Shown here piece by piece: positions 60,085 to 64,000 of a stretch of 64,000 nucleotides of DNA. The notes beneath the pieces were generated by a model, which worked only from the letters and a program-made list of their open reading frames with translations, had not been told where the DNA came from and searched no databases. Positions within the stretch are counted from its first letter, which is position 1, and each line of letters begins with the position of its first letter. A program made the translations under genes and the position numbers. Origin of the DNA: Liolophura sinensis. Its lineage: Eukaryota > Mollusca > Polyplacophora > Chitonida > Chitonidae. Location of the stretch: contig NC_088301.1 of assembly GCF_032854445.1 (NCBI RefSeq), positions 186,001-250,000 on the forward strand, written 5' to 3'.

Positions 60085-60245
60085 CAAACCATGCTGTGGT
60101 TTGCCACATACACCTTCATGGCACAAACCACGCTGTGCAGTGCCAAGAAGACCATCATGCCACAAACCATGCTGTGCACTGCCACGTACACCTTCATGGC
60201 ACAAACCATGCTGTGCACTGCAACTTGCCCCATCATGCCACAAAC
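60085..60245. repeat. ~39-bp tandem repeat
   Basis: Four copies with core CACAAACCATGCTGTGCACT. Confidence 0.85.
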
Positions 60246-61089
60246 GAATCAACAACAGGTGAAAATACAGGAAAAACCCCATACGTGTACAGTACATACA
60301 GGAGATGAATAACATGTCTGTAAGAATAAACACAGGTAGCTTGTATCAGGGTTAGGGTTTCTCCCCAAAAGCTGGTACAAAGCAACCTGGTGATGGGCAG
60401 TCCAAAACGTTGTCTTCATTCACAAGTTAACAATGAGGCATCATGTACATGTATAGTAATGTTACAAAGTAACATCTAGAATAAGAGTGTTGAAGTTCCT
60501 TCAATAACTTGTAGCACTAGTGATACAATATAGAAATAAGTATAGTAGTGTTATCATGGAGCACTGGTGTTACAACCAAGCAACAAGTACTGGCATAGTA
60601 GAATGCTATGTTCGTTCAGTAACTTGAAGCACTAGTGTTGTACACTAGAAACAAGTGTATAGGGTGTCTTGTTTGTTCAGTAACAGTCATGGAGTAATGA
60701 ACAAATACAGTAGTGTTATGTTCGTTCAGTAACTTTGAATTCTAATATGCACTTAAGTAACAAGTATTATATAATGTTATATTCGTTCAGAAACAAGTCA
60801 AGTAGAATGTCAGACTCGTTCAATCACTTAAGTACCACTGTACAATGAAACAATGAAGTTTAGTAGCATATGTTATACTGTATTCTGTCAGTTCATCATG
60901 TACATTCTTGAAGTTACCATGAGCAGTAGTGTATAGTACAGCCAAAAAAATTAAGTCATGTTTATTGAGTAACCTAGAGCTTGTTAAATTAAACTGTACG
61001 TTAACAATGTCACTGGAACACTAACTCATAAGTACCAGGTAACTTTATCTGTTACCTGACACCTGAGTCTGTGGGTAACACTGTATGGT

Positions 61090-61330
61090 CGCTCTCAGTT
61101 ACTAGGCACTTTATTCACCACCTGGTAAAGTCTCTGTCAGTTACTAGGCACTTTATTCACCACCTGGCCAAGTCTCTGTCAGTTACTAGGCACTTTATTC
61201 ACCACCTGGCCAGGTCTCTCTCAGTTACTAGGCACTTTATTCACCACCTAGCCAGGTCTCTCTCAGTTACTAGGCACTTTATTCACCACTTGGCCAATTC
61301 CTTCAGTTACTAGGCAACTTCATTCAACAG
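61090..61330 (-). repeat. 42-bp tandem array carrying repeated poly(A) hexamers
   Basis: About six units with core CAGTTACTAGGCACTTTATT on the plus strand. Each of five units gives AATAAA on the minus strand, at 61110, 61152, 61194, 61236 and 61278, exactly 42 bp apart. It lies about 830 nt downstream of the stop of the 62-63 kb gene, so it could supply its 3' end. Confidence 0.85.
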
Positions 61331-61769
61331 CTGGCCAAGACTCTTTCAGTTACCAAGCAAATTAACTAATCAACTGACAGTTTCTGTCAGTTACTACTTA
61401 ACTTCATTCATCCACCGTCAGTCTCTCTCAGTTACCAGGCAAGTTTATTACCCTGCAGAGTACACTCTGCCATCTTTGTTTCCACCCCTTCACAAACGAC
61501 ACAAGCTTGCATGGTCAAACATAGCAAGACACTATATAATCTGTCCATGAACGTGCTACTCTCTGACTTGACACATTAGCGCTTCTGCTGAAAATTTTCA
61601 GCGCAGCAATCAGGCATCACTTTTCACTTTGAGATTTCTACCACTGCTGGGGGAGAGAGAGAAAATCTACAAATGCATACAGAGCAAGTATCCACAATTT
61701 CTTCCTGACCATTTTGCCAACCTTGCTCAGTGTGCTGCAAACATGGCTCAAAATCTTCAAAATCAGGGA

Positions 61770-61905
61770 TAGTAGCTTGCAAACCAGGCACAGTACCCTA
61801 TCTTGCAAACCCAGATGAGTTTCTAGCGAACCGGGGATGGTACACTATCTTGCAAACCCATCTGAGTTTCTAGCAAACCGGGCATGGTACACTACCTTGC
61901 AAACA
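61770..61905. repeat. ~62-bp repeat, two to three copies
   Basis: Core GAGTTTCTAGCAAACCGGG and TGGTACACTATCTTGCAAAC. Confidence 0.8.
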
Positions 61906-62113
61906 CAGCTGAATGCACATTGACATAGGTCCCTGCATCCATCCCTGGGCCCTTTGCACAGAAACTCATGCATACATGAAAAGTCCTCATAAGGCAACAG
62001 AACATGGGACTAAGTTACAGAAGCTACTGTAACAGCCACTGTACAAGCTGACAGCCACCTAGAACACTAGCACTGTAGCACAGTACTTCAGAAGGAAGCT
62101 CTAATCTAAGCCT

Positions 62114-63033
62114 TTATACAAACTTTGTCTCTAGCTCCTGAGCTGTTAGTTTCACAGGTTTGATGACAACAGTTTTGGCCTCAGGTGCTGGCACTTTGGA
62201 AGCACTCTCTGTGTTTCCTGGAGGGTTTGTCACCATATATTTCACAGGGATCCTGTAGGCGACGGATTTTCCCGATGATGTCTTGACAGGGTATGTCGAC
62301 ACGCTCACGCCGGCACCTTCCTCTGCACCGCTACTTGCCACACAGACTTTGCTAGACTCACTCATTGGCTCTAACACATTGATTTTGGCTACCGTTGTGA
62401 CGGGTGACTTAGTGCTGCTGATAGGGCCAGTGCCCGAGGACTGAAGGCTGCCCTGGGCCGTACTCATCTGGTCAAGCCCTCTCACCTCCACTGGTCGCAC
62501 TATTGTGGTGTTGGTGTTGGTGCTGCTGCTGGTGTAAGGTTTAGGTACAGGTAAACTCAGACGGGGCCCTGCAGGTCTAGCTCCAGCAGAAAGCTCTACT
62601 GGGGTGGAGGACTCCCTGGCTGTCTGTTCTGTGGGGGAGGAGTCTGAGGCTGTCACAATAGGAGCAGAGTGAGACGCCCTTAGGCTGGATGCCTTTTCTG
62701 TAAACTTTGGACCCCAGTTTTGCTTGCTGGGTTCTGGGGTGCTGTAGAGAAATGCCATCTTGGCCAGTGCCCCAGGGCTTTTCAGAGCTGTGTCATGTAT
62801 GGGTGCCTCAGTTTTGGGCGGGGATGAAGACACGCCCAAGTCTCGTTTCATCTTCTCTCGAAGCGCTTGCACGCTGTCCATTGGTATGATGATATTTACA
62901 GTAGGAGCAGCCCCAGTTGCCTCCCCTTGGCCTGACGGCTCGGTCTGGACGTCAACATTTTGTCCTTTAGCTTGCACTGTCTCCTGACTTCGCGTCTTTA
63001 CATGCTGAACAGGAAGAACTCGAGCTCTTTTCT
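62114..63033 (-). CDS. C-terminal exon of an unrecognised Ser/Thr/Pro-rich protein (5'-partial)
   Basis: A 920-nt exon open from acceptor TTTTGCAG (phase 1) to TAA at 62114-62116, giving 305 aa. It opens with a basic stretch, KRARVLPVQHVKTRSQ, then VNIIIPMDSVQALREKMKRD and a long low-complexity region rich in Ser, Thr, Pro and Ala, ending QELETKFV. Coding is supported by the long open frame, the splice acceptor and codon choice. No domain is recognised; it looks mostly disordered, as in nuclear or scaffold proteins. Upstream exons lie beyond the right edge. Confidence 0.75.
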
Positions 63034-63294
63034 CTGCAAAACAGGTTGAACAGTTTGGACATTAGACACTTACACTCAAATATCCACTGGTGTGTGTGCT
63101 TTTACAGTTAGAAGAAAGTTAGGTTTTCAACCATTATTAAATTCACTGCTATGTGTAACCTGGAAATCAAACAATATATCGATGTAAATTTATTCATTTA
63201 TTTGGGTGGAGGAATTTTTCACTTCTATGATATGGTCAGGTTTTTGGGTGAAGGAAACTAAAGTGCCTTAAATAAACCACAACCCTTATATTTC

Positions 63295-63475
63295 ATGTAC
63301 ATGTATCTAACTGGCAATTCACTTCTATTAGATGTATCTAATTGCAATTCACTTCTATTACATGTATCTAACTGGCAATTCACTTCTATTACATGTATCT
63401 AACTGGCAATTCACTTCTATTACATGTATCTAACTGGCAATTCACTTCAATTACATGTATCTAACTGGCAATACC
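63295..63475. repeat. 31-bp tandem repeat
   Basis: Six copies with core CTAACTGGCAATTCACTTCT, in the intron upstream of the 62-63 kb exon. Confidence 0.93.
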
Positions 63476-63717
63476 CCTCACGCAGTGGCCAAACCATGAT
63501 TTGACCTCACTGGTCACTGGCCGATCCAAATCAACGTACATATTCTTCTTTTATGATGTAAATCAATACATATCAATTACACATTGACGCCTACCACATC
63601 TCATGTACTACTGTGACATTATTCATGCACATGTAGATGTGCGCACAAATTCATGACAAACTAAAGCTATCTGTGTATATATCAGGAACCTACTGCATAT
63701 ATATATATATGTATATA

Positions 63718-64000
63718 TATGCAGTAGGTTCATGATCCAGTAAACACCTGAGATTTCTCACATATACAATAAACAGTAGGTTCATGATCCTGTAAACACC
63801 GGAGATTTCTCACATATACAGTACACAGTAGGTTCAAGATCCCGTAAACACCGGAGATTTCTCACATATACAATAAACAGTAGGTTCATGATCCAGTAAA
63901 CACCTGAGATTTCTCACATATACAATGAACAGTAGGTTCATGATCCAGTAAACACCGGAGATTTCTCACATATACAGTACACAGTAGGTTCATGATCCTG
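63718..64000. repeat. ~52-bp tandem repeat leaving the right edge
   Basis: At least five copies with core CAGTAGGTTCATGATCCAGT and GAGATTTCTCACATATACA, preceded by a (TA)n palindrome at about 63696-63720. Array incomplete. Confidence 0.95.

Larger units (their letters stand above)
51280..62110. other. Largely non-coding stretch between the dehydratase and the 62-63 kb gene
   Basis: About 10.8 kb with no supportable coding exon. Contains a segmental duplication, arrays, SINE remnants, and probably the dehydratase leader exon and promoter and the 3'UTR of the right-hand gene. Confidence 0.55.

Noticed and set aside
1..64000. A new defence, biosynthetic or mobile system encoded here
   Set aside because: Only four ordinary animal loci are supportable and they share no pathway. 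The unusual content is the junction-linked tandem repeats, not a new protein system.

Overview
The window is nuclear DNA from an animal. Genes are split into short exons with GT/AG introns, there is no bacterial-style gene density, and tRNA-derived SINEs are scattered through it. SINE style and protein similarity point to a lophotrochozoan, most likely a mollusc or brachiopod; this is a judgement from memory, not a database match. No CRISPR array, operon, phage or prokaryotic system is present.

Four gene loci can be supported. (1) Minus strand, 954-13287: a PARPBP/PARI homologue (PCNA-interacting partner, an inhibitor of homologous recombination). Nine coding exons are visible and the C-terminus runs off the left edge. 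(2) Plus strand, 18879-31896: a complete seven-exon SLC35A3-like Golgi UDP-N-acetylglucosamine transporter of about 323 aa, broken by one missing base in exon 5. (3) Minus strand, 41709-51243: a complete twelve-exon, 448-aa PLP-dependent threonine/serine dehydratase with a C-terminal ACT-like domain. (4) Minus strand, 62114-63033: the last coding exon of an unrecognised Ser/Thr/Pro-rich protein that continues past the right edge. Genes 1 and 2 are head-to-head and genes 2 and 3 tail-to-tail. Nothing suggests the four share a pathway.

The striking property is tandem repetition. By eye about 19 kb of 64 kb (roughly 30%) is minisatellite, in more than 25 arrays with units of 8 to 127 bp. Several arrays start or end exactly on splice junctions and carry copies of the junction itself: SLC35A3 exon 2 (127-bp units with exon plus donor), SLC35A3 exon 4 acceptor (about 68 acceptor-like units, the last being the working site), PARPBP exon 4 acceptor (about 101-bp units), and the acceptor of the last dehydratase exon (about 31-bp units). 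Two more arrays begin about 10-25 bp from a donor. Another array, downstream of gene 4, repeats an AATAAA hexamer every 42 bp. This repeat growth at splice and polyadenylation signals is the main observation worth following.

Layout: 1-13.3 kb PARPBP exons separated by arrays and SINEs; 13.3-18.8 kb head-to-head intergenic and leader region; 18.8-31.9 kb SLC35A3 with about 9 kb of intronic arrays; 31.9-41.7 kb tail-to-tail intergenic with three arrays and SINEs; 41.7-51.3 kb dehydratase; 51.3-62.1 kb mostly non-coding with a diverged segmental duplication (52.46-53.77 and 54.56-55.11 kb); 62.1-64 kb gene 4 and an array leaving the right edge. Two genes each need one extra base to stay open, which suggests residual indel errors in the assembly or real lesions.
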